A stretch of DNA of 64,000 nt from Dactylorhiza incarnata (GCA_033032865.1 JAWHQI010000201.1:1675501-1739500); one strand, 5' to 3'; counted from the stretch's first letter, positions 9,050 to 20,565 are shown. The notes: a model not told the origin generated them from the letters alone. A program made the numbers and translations.

Positions 9050-10349
9050 TTTCAAGGATTGAACCGTTTAAGGTCGTCACCGCTCCAGGTGCGTGAGATG
9101 TCTTCTCCTTCGCTTGTCTGGAGACGATAAGCCCCGCTTTTCAGTACCTCCTTGACAATGAAAGGTCCAGCCCAGTTAGGATTTAACTTTCTGACGTTGC
9201 CTGTTCTGGCTGCGGCATCCACTTTCTTTAATACAACATCACCAACTGCGAATTGCTTAACCCTGAGTACTTGGCCATTCTCCTTTTAACTTCTTCCTGC
9301 CTGATTGTCGCCTCATCTTGAAGATCTTCGATCAGATCCAGACTATATTTGATAGCTTCATCATTATCTTATATCCATGCCTCTCCTCCCTCCTTTGCAT
9401 ACACAACCCCGGGGGTGACCACCTCAAACTCTACAGGAACAACAGCCTCCGAACCATGAGATAATTTGAATGGTGTCTCCCCCGTAGCTGAAGACGAACT
9501 ATTACGGAGAGTCCAGAGGATGGAAGGGAGTTGATCTGCCCAATTTCCTCTTTGGTTCAAGACCCTCTTCATCAAAAGCTGCTGGATTTGCCTGTTCGCT
9601 GCTTCTACCTGACCATTAGTCATTGGATGATATACTGAGGCGAATAAGATCAATTCCAACCTGATCACAAAAGTTTATCATTTCTGGATTATTGAACTGT
9701 GGACCATTGTTAGTGACAATTGCCAGCGAAATTCCATGTCGGCACACTATTTCCCCCCAAATGAAGTTTCTGATGACCTGTGTCATAGTTTTTGCTAGTG
9801 CATTCGCCTCAATTCATTTTCTGAAATAATCGATCATCACAATTATAAAACGACACTGGCCGCTAGCCATTGGGAAGGATCCGATGAGATCCATCCCCCA
9901 AACCGCGAAGGGCCAAGGTGCAGTTATTGATCTGAGTGATTGAGCAGGTAGATGTTGAAGAGGGGCAAACTTTTGACACTGAACACATCGCTTGACAAAT
10001 GCTTCGGCATCTTTCCTCATGGTTGGCCAAAAATACCCCAGCCTCAAGATTCTTTTCTCCAAAGTCTTCGCCCTTGAATGGCTACCACATTCCTCGGAAT
10101 AAACCTCGTGAAGTATGGTTGGAATTTCTTCCTCAGAAACACATCGCGCTGAGGGAAAGATCAAAGTTTTCCTTTAGAGAGCTCCTGCTATCAGATAATA
10201 ATATGCCGCTTTTCTTCTAAATCTTCTTCTATCTTTAATAGAATGATGGAATTCCCCCTTTAACAGAAACAACTCGTAAGGGTCCTTCCATGAAGGATTC
10301 TGATCGATCTGCATAAGTTCTCCTTCATCTGTTGCCGGATGGAAAAGTT
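9050..10349 (-). pseudogene. Tat-A integrase
   Basis: Minus-strand integrase of Tat-A. The zinc-binding HHCC domain is readable at about 10164-9960 (H-x-x-Y-SEECGSH, CVQCQKFA). The first catalytic Asp lies in GMDLIG near 9890. The frame is broken between about 9814 and 9668. It resumes with the E-containing region, where the glutamate is in NGQVEAANR. The C-terminal domain continues to about 9080 with a WAGPFIV-type segment. Upstream, the frame runs from the RNase H side of the solo-LTR insertion, which cuts in at 10354/20049. Stops and at least one frameshift make it inactive as written. Confidence 0.85.
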
Positions 10350-10833
10350 CAAAGTGTTGGGTTTTCTAGACCCCTCGAAAGGGATGACATATCAAATATG
10401 CGCAGAGGAAATAACAAGAACAACCCAAAAGAAGCTAACGGATCTTGCGTTTTTCATGATTCAAGAGAATAAGCAAATCGAAATACAAGGTACCTTTGCG
10501 GGATTGAGTCAACACTCAACCAAGGTGCTCCAAAGAGAAATCTGAAATCTGCCTTTGAGTTCTTCAAGAATCGAAATGGATCGATCCCTCTACAGAAGTC
10601 CACACAAGCAAAGGAGAACCCTAGCTTCTTATCACATAAGAACTAGGTCGGAGAAGGAAGCTCTCAACGTCCTCACGGACTGCTAGGTCCGATCCAGAGG
10701 AGGCGGCGACCGACGACGACGACTAGCAGCGGCGTACGGATCGAGAGCGATCGGAACACTTCCGTCTTCGGCTCTCCAGAAATCGCGAATGGCTCGATCT
10801 AAAACCGTCGTCATCTGAAGCCCTAATCACGTC

Positions 10834-10843
10834 CCTTTTATAC
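10834..10843 (-). promoter_or_regulatory. TATA-like box of solo LTR
   Basis: The minus-strand string GTATAAAAGG lies just downstream, in minus direction, of the ATTCGG palindrome array at 10911-11215. Confidence 0.55.
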
Positions 10844-10910
10844 GCAAGGCATAAAATAGGCTATCCGCAGACTAGAGGAAAACAGAACATTTCTATCCAG
10901 ATTTACATTC

Positions 10911-11215
10911 GCCGAATTCAACTAATCGATATAACCGAATTCGACTCAGATTCGGCGAAACTATTTCGACGAATTCGTCTATATAAATTCGGCTATATAA
11001 ATTCGGCGAAACCCTTTCGTCGAACTGACATGATTCGGCTAAACCCTTTAGTCGAATCTGTTATAATTCGGTTAATCACATTAGCCGAATCTCATTAGTC
11101 GAAAACAACATTATTCGGTTAATCACATTAGCCGAATTTGACACAATTCGGTTAAACCCTTTAGCCGAATTTGTCAAGTATAAACCCATTCGTTTAAACC
11201 CTTTAAATGATTTCC
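10911..11215 (-). repeat. ATTCGGC-type palindrome array in solo LTR
   Basis: At least five inverted repeats of the form ATTCGGYTAA, short spacer, TTAGCCGAAT lie here in tandem, with related half sites. The clearest copy, 11145-11171, has 12-bp arms with one mismatch around CCC. Spacers alternate between CCC and CAC forms. Confidence 0.8.
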
Positions 11216-11240
11216 CGTTGAGACATTCTCAACTTAATTC

Positions 11241-11245
11241 CAAGC
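11241..11245. repeat. TSD CAAGC, left copy (Tekay element)
   Basis: CAAGC is repeated exactly at 19881-19885 on the other side of the Tekay element. Confidence 0.92.
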
Positions 11246-11273
11246 TGTAACACCCCAAAACTTCGAAGCAGAT

Positions 11274-11545
11274 TTGGGTTGCTGGGAGCTAGCGCAGGCG
11301 GTAGCACTACCGCCTGGCGCTAGCCATCTCGACGCTTGCAAGCGTCGAGACAAAGGCTGTAAGCGTCGACAGACGCTAGCATCGAGAAGGAAGCTATCGT
11401 AGGCGCTAGCGCTAGCGCCGGCGCTAGCCATCTCGACGGTTGCTAGCGTCGAGACGGAAGCCTTAATCGTCGACAGACGCTAGCGTCGAGACGGAAGCTA
11501 GCGCAGGCGCTAGCGCAAGCGCCGGCGCTAGCGCGCGATACAGAT
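11274..11545 (+). repeat. GCTAGC/GCGCCGGCGC palindrome array in Tekay U3
   Basis: Repeated dyads built from GCTAGCGC, GGCGCTAGC and GCCGGC alternate with hairpins such as CGACGCTTGC/GCAAGCGTCG. The array lies about 100 bp upstream of the TATA-like box. The 3' LTR copy is at 18074-18325. Part of the wording (CTACCGCC, GGCGCTAGC) is shared with the copia elements D and E. Confidence 0.85.
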
Positions 11546-12201
11546 CCGTGATCTGAAATCGTGGCCGTCAAATCCTTATGCTCTTAGATCTGATGGCTGG
11601 GTTTTAATCCGGGATTTCTTAAGCCTTGACCAGAGAGACATTCTCATTATTATAAAGTCTTATCCCTCTTCAAGCTTGAGAAAGAGGAAAGCCAAGAAGG
11701 AAGAAGAAGGTGCCTTCCACAATTGACGGAGCTCCGAAGCTCCGAATCGCGAGCCGTTTGCAGATCCATGGAGAGCAGCCCGGTGCGGTCCTTTCAATCC
11801 GATTAGAATCTTAGATTCTCATGGTGAACAAGAAAACGACAAGGGTAACGATCTTCTACTTGGACAAGTGAAGTCCTCCTTTTTATGGCATGTTTGCATG
11901 GAAAATCCCCCACCGCTTGGTGGAGAAAAGGGAGTTTTCCAGCGGGTTGATCATTTCGATCCCCTTTGGTCACTTGCATTAGCATCCGGAATCGTAGTAC
12001 GGATATAGGCATTGTGTGTGAAACCCATCCGGACAGGTTGGTCGGGATTGGTGATGGCTATAGTGATTAATTATGCCGGAGAAGACTCCGTGTTTTGTTT
12101 GCACTATTTTCGGGTTCTGTGTACAGTAGAGTACTGCAGGGAGTCCTGGAGGTAACCTCCAGGAAATACCCAAAGTTGTGGGTGGATTCGGAGATCTGCC
12201 A

Positions 12202-12236
12202 CTACCGCCCGGCGCTAGCGCTAGCGCCGGCGGTAG
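12202..12236 (+). repeat. Long near-perfect inverted repeat in Tekay leader
   Basis: Two 17-bp arms, beginning CTACCGCC and ending GGCGGTAG, meet at GCTAGC|GCTAGC with a single extra C in the left arm. The same structure is present in the 3' LTR at 18988-19022. It lies downstream of the TATA-like box, so it would be in the transcript and could form a strong hairpin. Confidence 0.85.
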
Positions 12237-13092
12237 CTCCCAGTGAACTGGTTGTGGAGTTGTGAAACCTCCTTTCGTTATTCGGGCCAAGGTGAAGCTG
12301 TACCCGCGTCGCGACGATTGATTCTGACGATTTGAGCACAGGCAAAGCTGAACCGAACCCGCTCCCATACCAAATCGGTGAAGAGGTAGCTCCTCGGTGC
12401 ACCGTATGATGTTGGGATTGGTCCGTTAGGCAAGTTAGTCTTGACGGTCAAAGCTCATGCGAACTCTTTGTTTAAGGAGTTGTTAGGTGTAGTTCGGCGA
12501 GTACACCGTGAGAGTGCCTTGAGAGTATGAAATGTGTGGCCGTGCATGCCCACGTTGGTGTTGATTGCTCGTACATGTGGTGTTTGAATGCACCTTGACA
12601 ATCTATGCCTATACTGTATGCCTGCTGGGAAGGAGTACCACCACCCCGACTTTAGGGGTGGGGTCGTTATAATTTTGGTCAGCTTTAGCTGACCGGTTAC
12701 CTGTTTGCCACTTCTTGGTGGATTGTTGTTGCAGGTGCAGGTGAGCCAAGCGGGAAATAGCGGGCGGTGGCCCTTTTGCTGTGTTGGCCCTCGACGACCA
12801 GCCTCTTTTCTGCTTTTCCTGTATTGCCGGCCTGCGTGCCGATGCATGTTTTGAGTTTCTATACATTTGTTAAATGTAAGGCCTTAAGGCCGTTACTCTT
12901 TTGTTTCATTCCTGGGATAGTGGACAATTTTTAAAAGAAATGTTAAATCTTTATGCTTCCGCTTATGTTTAGTATATTCTGGTGTAGTTCTTTTCTGTAT
13001 ATCTCCTTTTAACGCCTAGCTAGTGTGGTTAGTATAACATGGGGTCCCGGCCGGACCTACTGTTATATTATTTGTACTGGCAGGGTGTTACA

Positions 13093-13110
13093 ATTTGGTA
13101 TCGGACTTGG
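13093..13110 (+). promoter_or_regulatory. Primer-binding site of Tekay element
   Basis: TTTGGTATCGGACTTGG directly follows the 5' LTR. It resembles TGGTATCAGAGC, the usual site complementary to the 3' end of initiator tRNA-Met, with mutations. Confidence 0.7.
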
Positions 13111-13315
13111 GGCGTCGATCCATAGTTTAGCGAATTCGGGATGAATTCCTTTTAAGGGGTGGTGTGCACGGGATGTGCATTCACCTAAAATGACAAAAAC
13201 TAATAAGAATGTCCACTTAGGAATGGAAAAACGTACTTGTTTGCGGAAACTGAGCGTTCCATGATTGTTGTTTGCTATGTTTTCGTTCTCTAAATTGTGT
13301 TTTGCACGATTATAA

Positions 13316-14557
13316 GTGACTAGGAGTGTTGCGGGGCAGTCTCGACCCCGTAACACTGCTGAAAGTAGTGCGTCGGCTGAGGTGCCAGCGACCACTCCTC
13401 CTGCTGAGATGATCAAGTTAATCGCAGAAGCTGTCTTCGCGATGATCAATGCTCAACCGCAAAGGCTTACACAGCCTGCTATGCCTAATCCGGCTGTGGC
13501 CCCGGTGGCGGCTGCCGCAGTGGAACCTGCAGTGGAACCTGCAATGGAACCAAGGGTGGTGATCCCTGTACCAGTGGCTGCAGTGGAACCTGCGGTGGAG
13601 CCAAGGGTGGAATGTCGAGTAGAGCGGGTAGTTGTTGCGCGAGCACATGATCAACAACTTCAGCACTTTCTAAGTTTCCATCCTCCAACCTTTTCGGGGA
13701 CCGGATCCCCAATGGAGACGGAGGACTGGCTGTCAACGGTTAGAAAAACTCTAAAGGCGACAGCAACGGAAGAAGCTATGATGGTCACCCTGGCCACCTT
13801 TCTCCTTAACGGAGAAGCAGAGCTTTGGTGGACTGAGCAGGAAGCGCATAAGTTTTAAGGTAAGGATATTACCGAGATCACTTTGGCGGAGTTCTCAAAG
13901 TCGTTTCTTCAGAGATTTATTCCCTCTGCCCAACGCATTGCGTTGCAGAACCAGTTCTTGAAGTTAACTCATGGCAATAGCTCGGTGGACGAGTACTTGC
14001 ACGAGTTCTCTAGATTGGGCCGCTTTGCGGGGTTTTTGGTGGAAGATGAGGAAATGAAGACGAACAAGTTTTATGAAGGTCTTCGGGATGAGTTGAGGCT
14101 GCTTCTTGCAGGCCCAATGACGTTTGGCTTCCATGTGGTGGTGCAAAGCGCCAGATCTCTGGAGTTGGACATGAAGAGAGTGCAAGCACTGGGCGTGGCA
14201 AAGAAACCCGAGTTTCATGCGCCGGCCTCTCAGTCCAAGTCGGAGTTCAGGAGGAACAAAAGTAAGTTCAAGTCTGCGGAACCAACTCGCTCATCTGTGT
14301 CGGGAGCTACGACTGCACATGGTCCAATTACATGTTTCACTTGCGGAAAGGTGGGACATAAAGCAAGCGTGTGTCGCAGTGGTCCCCCGAGGCCAGAGAA
14401 CCGAGCGATTGACTATGCTCGTGCTGCGGGTCATGCGGAAAAGGGCAAAGCTGCGGAGTCTGTTGCTTCCCAGCACATTCCGACCCAGCCGAGAGTTTAC
14501 ACGCTTGGCCAGCAAGAAGCCATACGACAAACTGATGTCGTCACATGTATGAATTAA
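13316..14557 (+). pseudogene. Tekay gag
   Basis: This is the structural (capsid-nucleocapsid) protein of the element. The frame runs from about 13316 with one stop at 13856-13858, after which it continues in the same frame from 13883. A Val/Pro-rich N-terminal stretch (repeats of VEPAVEP) comes first. Next is the retrotransposon gag core with WLSTVRKTLKA, FLLNGEAELWW and SRLGRFAGFLV. A single zinc knuckle follows, CFTCGKVGHKASVC (CX2CX4HX4C), near 14333-14375. The C-terminus is short. A single stop is the only visible fault; the first codon is not certain. Confidence 0.88.
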
Positions 14558-14609
14558 ATGTTAGCTTTTTCATAGCTATGTGTGATTGATATTGTTGTGC
14601 GACCTTATG

Positions 14610-15190
14610 CTTTTTTGTGTGCAATTAGGTTTTGTCCTAATTTTCAACTATCCGGCGAGAGCTCTATTTGATACGGGAGAATCGCACTCTTTTCTGTCTA
14701 CCGGCTTCGTGGTGCGAATCGGAGTGCCGTCAACCTTAGCAAAAGATAGATTGGAGGTAGTGCTACCTAACGGGTCTCGCATGAGCGTGGATAGGAAGAG
14801 CCGTGTGAAGGTGCGGATCGGAAATCAGGATTTCGAATTGGAAGCGTCGTTATTACCGTTAGCTGAATTTGATGTGATCTTCGGCATGGACTGGCTCTCG
14901 GAGCAGCGAGCATGCATAGATTGCAATTCAAAGGAGATCACTCTGGGAAAGAACATCGAAGATGAAACCACGTTCGCAGGTATGCGAGGAGCGAGCAAGA
15001 CGCTGATGTCTGCTCTCCAGGTGGTTAAGGCGGTGTGAAAAGGCGCTGAGTTGTTCTTCACTTTGTTGGAGGCTTCGGAGCCAAAGCCCAGGTTATGTGA
15101 TTGCCCAGTTGTAGCGGAGTACGCCGACGTGTTTCCTAACGAACTCCCTAGGGCTCCGCCTCAGAGGGAGATCGATTTCTGTATCGAGTT
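14610..15190 (+). pseudogene. Tekay aspartic protease
   Basis: The protease that would cut the polyprotein is in the frame at 14586-15038. The active site reads LFDTGESHSF near 14660, with DTG kept. A flap-like segment (GSRMSVDRKSRVKVRIG) and the ILG-like FGMDWL follow. A stop at 15036-15038 separates it from the next block (15051 onward, [19 protein letters not shown]), which is the usual link to RT. At about 15205 the reading shifts frame. Confidence 0.85.
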
Positions 15191-15198
15191 GGTGTCAG

Positions 15199-16452
15199 GT
15201 GCTAAAGGAATTGGCAGAGCTGAAGGTTCAATTGCAAGAACTGCTAGAGCAAGGCTACGTACGTCCAAGTTCATCGCCTTGGAGTGCACCGGTCCTCTTT
15301 GTGAAAAAGAAGGACGGGAGCTTGCGTCTATGTATCGACTATCGAAAGCTGAATAAGTTGACCGAGAAGAACCGATACCCGATTCCAAGAATCGACGATT
15401 TATTCGACCAACTGGTTGGGTCGACGGTATACTCTAAGCTAGACTTAAGGTCCGGCTACTATCAGCTGCGTATAAGGGAATGTGACATTCCAAAGACAGC
15501 GTTCAGTACCCGCTTTGGGCACTATGAGTTCACCGTTATGCCGTTCGGTCTCTCTAATGCACCGTCGGTATTAATGGACTTAATGAATAGAACGTTCCGA
15601 GAGTATTTGGATCAATTTGTGATCGTCTTCATCGACGACATTTTGGTATACTCTCAGTCGGAGGAGGAGCATGCAGAGCATCTGCACGCAGTTTTGAGCA
15701 CCCTGAGGAGGAGCCAACAATATGCCAAGTTCTCCAAGTGCGAGTTTTGGCTACCGTCAGTAGCATTCCTGGGTCATGTTGTTAGTGGGGAGGGAATTGC
15801 GGTTGATCCGTCGAAAATAGAAGCGATCCGAGCGTGGCCTGTGTTGAAAAATGTAGCGGAAGTCCGAAGTTTCTTAGGACTTGCAGGCTATTATAGGCGC
15901 TTTGTGGAGAACTTCTCGAGGGTCGCACTCCCTCTCACTAAACTGACTAGGAAAGATCACAAGTTCGACTGGTCGCCCGAGTGCGCTCGAGCTTTTGAAG
16001 AACTGAAAGGTCGTCTGACCACGGCGCCCATTCTATGCTCGCCATGTGGTACGGAAGGCTATGAATTTTATAGTGACGCCTCGGGGAGTGGTTTGGGTTG
16101 CGTCCTAGTGCAGTTCGGAAAGGTAATTGCCTACGGCTCCCGACAACTGAAGGTTCATGAAAGGAACTACCCGGTCCATGATTTGGAGCTAGCGGCCGTG
16201 GTTTTCGCCCTTAAGCTTTGGAGGCATTACTTGTATGGCGTGTAGATCGATATCTTTATTGACCACAAGAGCCTCAAGTACCTGCTGGATCAAAGGGAGT
16301 TAAATATGCGTCAGAGGAGGTGGATGGAGTTCCTTGGGGACTACACCTTCGACATCAAATATACTCCTGGTAAGGGAAATGTAGTTGCGGACGCGTTGAG
16401 TCGTCGGGCTCCTGCTCAAGCAAACTGGATTTTGATGCATGATGACGTCTAA
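15199..16452 (+). pseudogene. Tekay reverse transcriptase and RNase H
   Basis: RT copies the element RNA into DNA. Readable blocks include [31 protein letters not shown] and MPFGLSNAP, with the catalytic box [11 protein letters not shown] intact near 15630. RNase H follows with [11 protein letters not shown] and [11 protein letters not shown], then a TAG at 16243-16245 (most simply CAG to TAG), after which the frame continues to [11 protein letters not shown] and ADALSRR. At the start of RT, about a dozen residues usual in Tekay elements between the ELVPGT-like motif and [12 protein letters not shown] are missing, with a frame change. So the copy is inactive. Confidence 0.9.
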
Positions 16453-16469
16453 TCCGCGAGCTAGAAGTT

Positions 16470-17924
16470 ATGGAGATCATTTGCGTCGATAGAAGAGCGT
16501 CTCCTTCAGCATGCTTGAACTGGATGGAGGTTCAATACGACCTTGCCAACGGAGTTCGACAAGCATTGGAGCTGGATGAGAGCATGAAACGCTATAAAGC
16601 GGAGACCGTTGATGGGTCAAACGCTGATTTCTCTTTCGAAGATGGCCTTATGTGGAAGAATGACAGATTGTGTGTCCCAAATGTTGGTACATTATGGGCG
16701 GAGTTGTTGTACGAGGCTCATCATACCAAGTACTCGATCCACCCTGGGAGCACGAAAATGTACATGGATATGAAGAAACTCTTCTGGTGGCCGAGTATGA
16801 AGAAAGACATTGCCCTCTACGTGGCCAAGTGTCATACGTGCGCATTGGTGAAGGTGGAATGTCAATGTCCCGGTGGGTTTCTGAAGTCATTGCCGATTCT
16901 GGAATGGAAGTTCGATGATTTTTCGATGGATTTCGTGCACGGGTTGCCGAGATCGCAACATGGAACCGACGCCATCTGGGTGATCGTGGACCGATTGACG
17001 AAGGTATCACACTTTATTCCAAACCAGAAGGATGATTCTGTGGAAAAGCTGGCAAAGTTATACGTTGATAATATCGTACGGTTGCACGGGATTCCCCGTA
17101 GCATCGTCAGTGATCGCGATGGGCGGTTCACATCAAATGATTGGAGGCTGATTCATTAATTATTGGGTACCAAGCTAAAGTTTAGCACGGCCTTCCACCC
17201 GCAAATGGATGGACAGACCGAAAGGACCAATAGGACGATGGAGGACATGCTGAGGATGTGCGCCCTGGACTTCGGAAAGAGATGGGAGGACCATCTCTAT
17301 ATGATTGAGTTTGCTTACAATAATAGCTACCAAACAAGTATAAAGATGGCACCTTTCGAGGCTCTTTATGGTAGGAAATGTCGCACACTGTTATCTTGGG
17401 CTGAAATGGGCGTCACTAAGTTGTTAAAACGCAAAGACGTGGATGAGGCAAATACATCAATTCGGGCTATTCGGGAGCGGTTGCTCATTGCCCAGGATAG
17501 GCAAGCAAAATACTACAATGCAAATCACCGGAATGTCGAGTTTGCCGTTGGCGAATGGGTTTATCTCAAGATCAAACCTTTCAAACGAGTATCGAGGATC
17601 CGACGCTTGAAAAAGCTAAGTCCGAGGTACTTAGGACTGTTCGAGATCTTGGAGCGCATTGGTGAAGCTGCCTACCGGCTTGCTCTATCTTCGGAGCTAA
17701 GCGGGCTTCATGACGTATTTAACATTTCTATTTTGCGGAAGGCTGTAAAAGAGCTTACTCATGTTGTTGTGGTCAGCGAAGTGGTAGATGGTGGGCTAGC
17801 GACGAAAGTCAAACCCTTTCGCATTGAAGACACTGCAGTGAAGCAGTTGCGGAACAAGTCCATTCGGATGGTGAAGGTCCGTTGGAACAACTGCGGAAAA
17901 GAGGAACTCTCTTGGGAAAGATAG
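16470..17924 (+). pseudogene. Tekay integrase with chromodomain-like end
   Basis: The HHCC zinc domain (EAHHTKYSIHPG, CHTCALVK) is near 16710-16855. The catalytic core has D in SMDFVHGLP, D in VSDRDGRFT and E in QTERTNR; a stop at 17157-17159 lies between the second and third. The GPY/F-like region is present ([20 protein letters not shown]). The end of the frame ([20 protein letters not shown]) corresponds to the chromodomain of Tekay-type chromoviruses. In that group the chromodomain is thought to guide insertion to heterochromatin. The frame ends at 17924. Confidence 0.9.
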
Positions 17925-18018
17925 CAAAAAATGATTGCAGAGAACCCCGAGCTTTTCCTTTCAGGTATAATCTTTTTGTACCTTTCTGTTTTCGGAATTT
18001 CGGGCCGAAATTCTGTTA

Positions 18019-18030
18019 AGGGGGGTGGAG
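18019..18030 (+). promoter_or_regulatory. Polypurine tract of Tekay element
   Basis: AGGGGGGTGGAG lies one base before the 3' LTR start (TGTAACACC at 18032). It would prime plus-strand DNA synthesis. Confidence 0.8.
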
Positions 18031-18031
18031 T

Positions 18032-19880
18032 TGTAACACCCCAAAACTTTGAAGCAGATTTGGGTTGCTGGGAGCTAGCGCAGGCGGTAGCGCTACCGCC
18101 TGGCGCTAGCCATCTCGACGCTTGCTAGCGTCGATACAGAGGCTGTAAGCGTCGACATACACTAGCGTCGAGAAGGAAGCTAGCGCAGGCGCTGGCGCGA
18201 GCGACGGCGCTAGCCATCTCGACGGTTGCTACCGTCGAGACGGAAGCCTTAAGCGTCAACAGACGCTAGCGTCGAGACAGAAGCTAGCGCAGGCGCTAGC
18301 ACTAGCGCCGGCGCTAGCGCGCGATACAGATCCGTGATCTGAAATCGTGGCCGTCAAATCCTTATGCTCTTAGATCCGATGGCTGGGTTTTAATCCGGGA
18401 ATTCTTAAGCCTTGACCAGAGGAGACATTCTCATTATTCTAAAGTCTTATCCCTCTTCAAGCTTGAGAAAGAGGAAAGCCAAGAAGGAAGAAGAAGGTGC
18501 CTTCCATGATTGACGGAACTCCGAAGCTCCGAATCGCGAGCCGTTTGCAGATCCACGGAGAGCAGCCCGGTGCGGTCCTTTCCATCCGATTAGAATCTTG
18601 GATTCTCATGGTGAACAAGAAAACAACAAGGGTAACGATCTTCTACTTGGACAAGTGAAGTCCTCCTTTTTATGGCATGTTTGCATGGAAAATCCCCCAC
18701 CGCTTGGTGGAGAAAAGGGAGTTTTCCAGCGGGTTGATCGTTTCGATCCCCTTTGGTCACTTGCATTAGCATCCGGAATCGTAGTACAGATATAAGCATT
18801 GTGTGTGAAACCCATCCGGACAGGTTGGTCGGGATTGGTGATGGCTATAGTGATTAATTATGCCGGAGAAGACTCCGTGTTTTGTTTGCGCTATTTTCGG
18901 GTTCTGTGTACAGTAGAGTACTGCAGGGAGTCCTGGAGGTAACCTCCAGGAAATACCCGAAGTTGTGGGTGGATTTAGAGATCTGCCACTACCGCCCGGC
19001 GCTAGCGCTAGCGCCGGCGGTAGCTCCCAGTGAACTGGTTGTGGAGTTGTGAAACCTCCTTTCGTTATTCGGGCCGAGGTGAAGCTGTACCCGCGTCGCG
19101 ATGATTGATTCTGACGATTTGAGCACAGGCAAAGCTGAACCGAACCCGCTCCCATACCAAATCGGTGAAGAGGTAGCTCCTCGGTGCACCGTATGATGTT
19201 GGGATTGGTCCGTAAGGCAAGTTAGTCTTGACGGTCAAAGCTCATGCGAACTCTTTGTTTAAGGAGTTGTTAGGTGTAGTTCAGCGAGTACACCGTGAGA
19301 GTGCCTTGAGAGCATGAAATGTGTGGCCGTGCGTGCCCACGTTGGTGTTGATTGCTCGTACATGTGGTGTTTGAATGCACCTTGACAATCTATGCCTATA
19401 TTGTATGCCTGCTGGGAAGGAGTACCACCACCCCGGCTTTAGGGGTGGGGTCGTTATAATTTTGGTCAGCTTTAGCTGACCGGTTACCTGTTTGCCACTT
19501 CTTGGTGGATTGTTGTTGCAGGTGCAGGTGAGCCAAGCGGGAAATAGCGGGCGGTGGCCCTTTTGCTATGTTGGCCCTCGACGGCCAACCTCTTTTCTGC
19601 TTTTCCTGTATTGCCGGCCTGCATTCCGATGCATGTTTTGAGTTTCTATACATTTGTTAAATGTAAGGCCTTAAGGCAGTAACTCTTTTGTTTCATTCCT
19701 GGGATAGTGGACAATTTTTAAAAGAAATGTTAAATCTTTATGCTTCCGCTTATGTTTAGTATACTCTGGTGTAGTTTTTTTTCTGTATATCTCCTTTTAA
19801 CGCCTAGCTAGTGTGGTTAGTATAACGTGGGGTCCCGGCCAGACCTACTGTTATGTAATTTGTACTGGCAGGGTGTTACA
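18032..19880 (+). repeat. Tekay 3' LTR
   Basis: A copy of 11246-13092, ending GGGTGTTACA directly before CAAGC. The TATA-like region reads ATTATTCTAAAG here instead of ATTATTATAAAG, so the box is changed in this LTR. Confidence 0.92.
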
Positions 19881-20053
19881 CAAGCAGTCACAGGATTGGT
19901 CCTCCACTCATATCCAATATGAGTAAGGCCAACACAATCCTTTCTCCAATTTCTCCAAACGCTTTTATGTGCGACCCTATAGGCTCATATTGCATTGGCA
20001 GCAAAACTAACTATTGATTGCTTTGAGATCACCTCAGAAACTCCAACACAAAG

Positions 20054-20565
20054 GTCACTCCTCCTGATGGAAGACCGGATTTTGACAACTCATCTGCTTC
20101 CTCATTTTGCGTTCTTGGAATATGCTCGATAATGAATGACTTGAATCTTCCGATCTCTCTTTTGGCTAGCAGCAGATATTTCCTCAGAATTGGCTCCCTT
20201 GTTTCGTAGTTCCCCAGAACCTGAGAGGCCATTACTAGTGAATCCATTTTAACATGTACACGTTCTATGCCCAGCTCTTTTTCGAGCCTCAGACCAGCCA
20301 GAAGTGCCTCATATTCTGCCTGATTATTCGTAACTGGAAAGAAGAATTTGATAGCTTGTTCCAGCTTGATGCCATTTGGACTGACTAAAACTACTCCGGC
20401 TCCCACGGAGTTTTTACCAGAAGCCCCATCCACGTAAACAACCCAAGCCAAAGGAGATCTCTCCACTTGTTCAGGACTAGATTCTGTTGTATCAACCAAG
20501 AAATCTGCCAAGACTTGTGCTTTGATCGCCGTTCTAGGAATGTAAGATATTTCAAACTCGCTCAA
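20054..20565 (-). pseudogene. Tat-A second RNase H (Tat-type)
   Basis: Tat elements carry an extra RNase H after the first; this minus-strand block fits it. Visible motifs are WVVYVDGASGKNSVGAGVVL with the first Asp, NNQAEYEALLAGL with the Glu, VKMDSLVMASQVLG with the next Asp, and RTQNEEADELSK at the end. The listed frame ends at 20029, inside the solo LTR; the natural frame carries on into the integrase region at 10349, which shows where the insertion happened. A stop at its upstream edge (20563-20565) separates it from the first RNase H. Confidence 0.87.

Larger units (their letters stand above)
11246..13092 (+). repeat. Tekay 5' LTR
   Basis: The LTR starts TGTAACACCCC and ends GGGTGTTACA, an inverted terminal repeat. 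U3 has dense GCTAGCG/CGCTAGC and GTCGAG motifs at 11274-11545. The TATA-like TATTATAAAG is at about 11647-11656. A large inverted repeat at 12202-12236 lies downstream of the TATA-like box. Confidence 0.92.
11246..19880 (+). mobile_element. Tekay-like chromovirus (Ty3/gypsy), 8.6 kb
   Basis: A structurally complete element in plus orientation: two LTRs of about 1.85 kb (11246-13092, 18032-19880), TSD CAAGC, a primer-binding site at 13093, gag, protease, RT, RNase H and integrase, and a purine-rich tract AGGGGGGTGGAG just before the 3' LTR. The integrase ends in a degenerate chromodomain-like segment, as in chromoviruses of the Tekay/Del group. Several stops and a deletion at the protease-RT junction mean it cannot make an intact polyprotein. 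The LTR copies differ by a few percent by eye, so it is not among the very youngest insertions. Confidence 0.92.
10355..20048 (-). mobile_element. Solo LTR (probably Ty1/copia), split by a Tekay element
   Basis: The ends are TGTTGG at 10355 and CCAACA at 20043-20048. The target duplication CAAAG sits at 10350-10354 and 20049-20053. After removing the inner Tekay element (11246-19885 with one TSD copy) the remainder is about 1.05 kb and has no coding capacity, as expected of a solo LTR left by LTR-LTR recombination. The TATA-like GTATAAAAGG (minus, 10834-10843) and the position of the palindrome array suggest minus orientation. The lineage is not certain; the terminal TGTTGG/CCAACA is common in copia LTRs. 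Confidence 0.82.

Noticed and set aside
13418..13736. Minus-strand ORFs over Tekay gag
   Set aside because: Pro/His-rich shadows of the Val/Pro-rich gag N-terminus.
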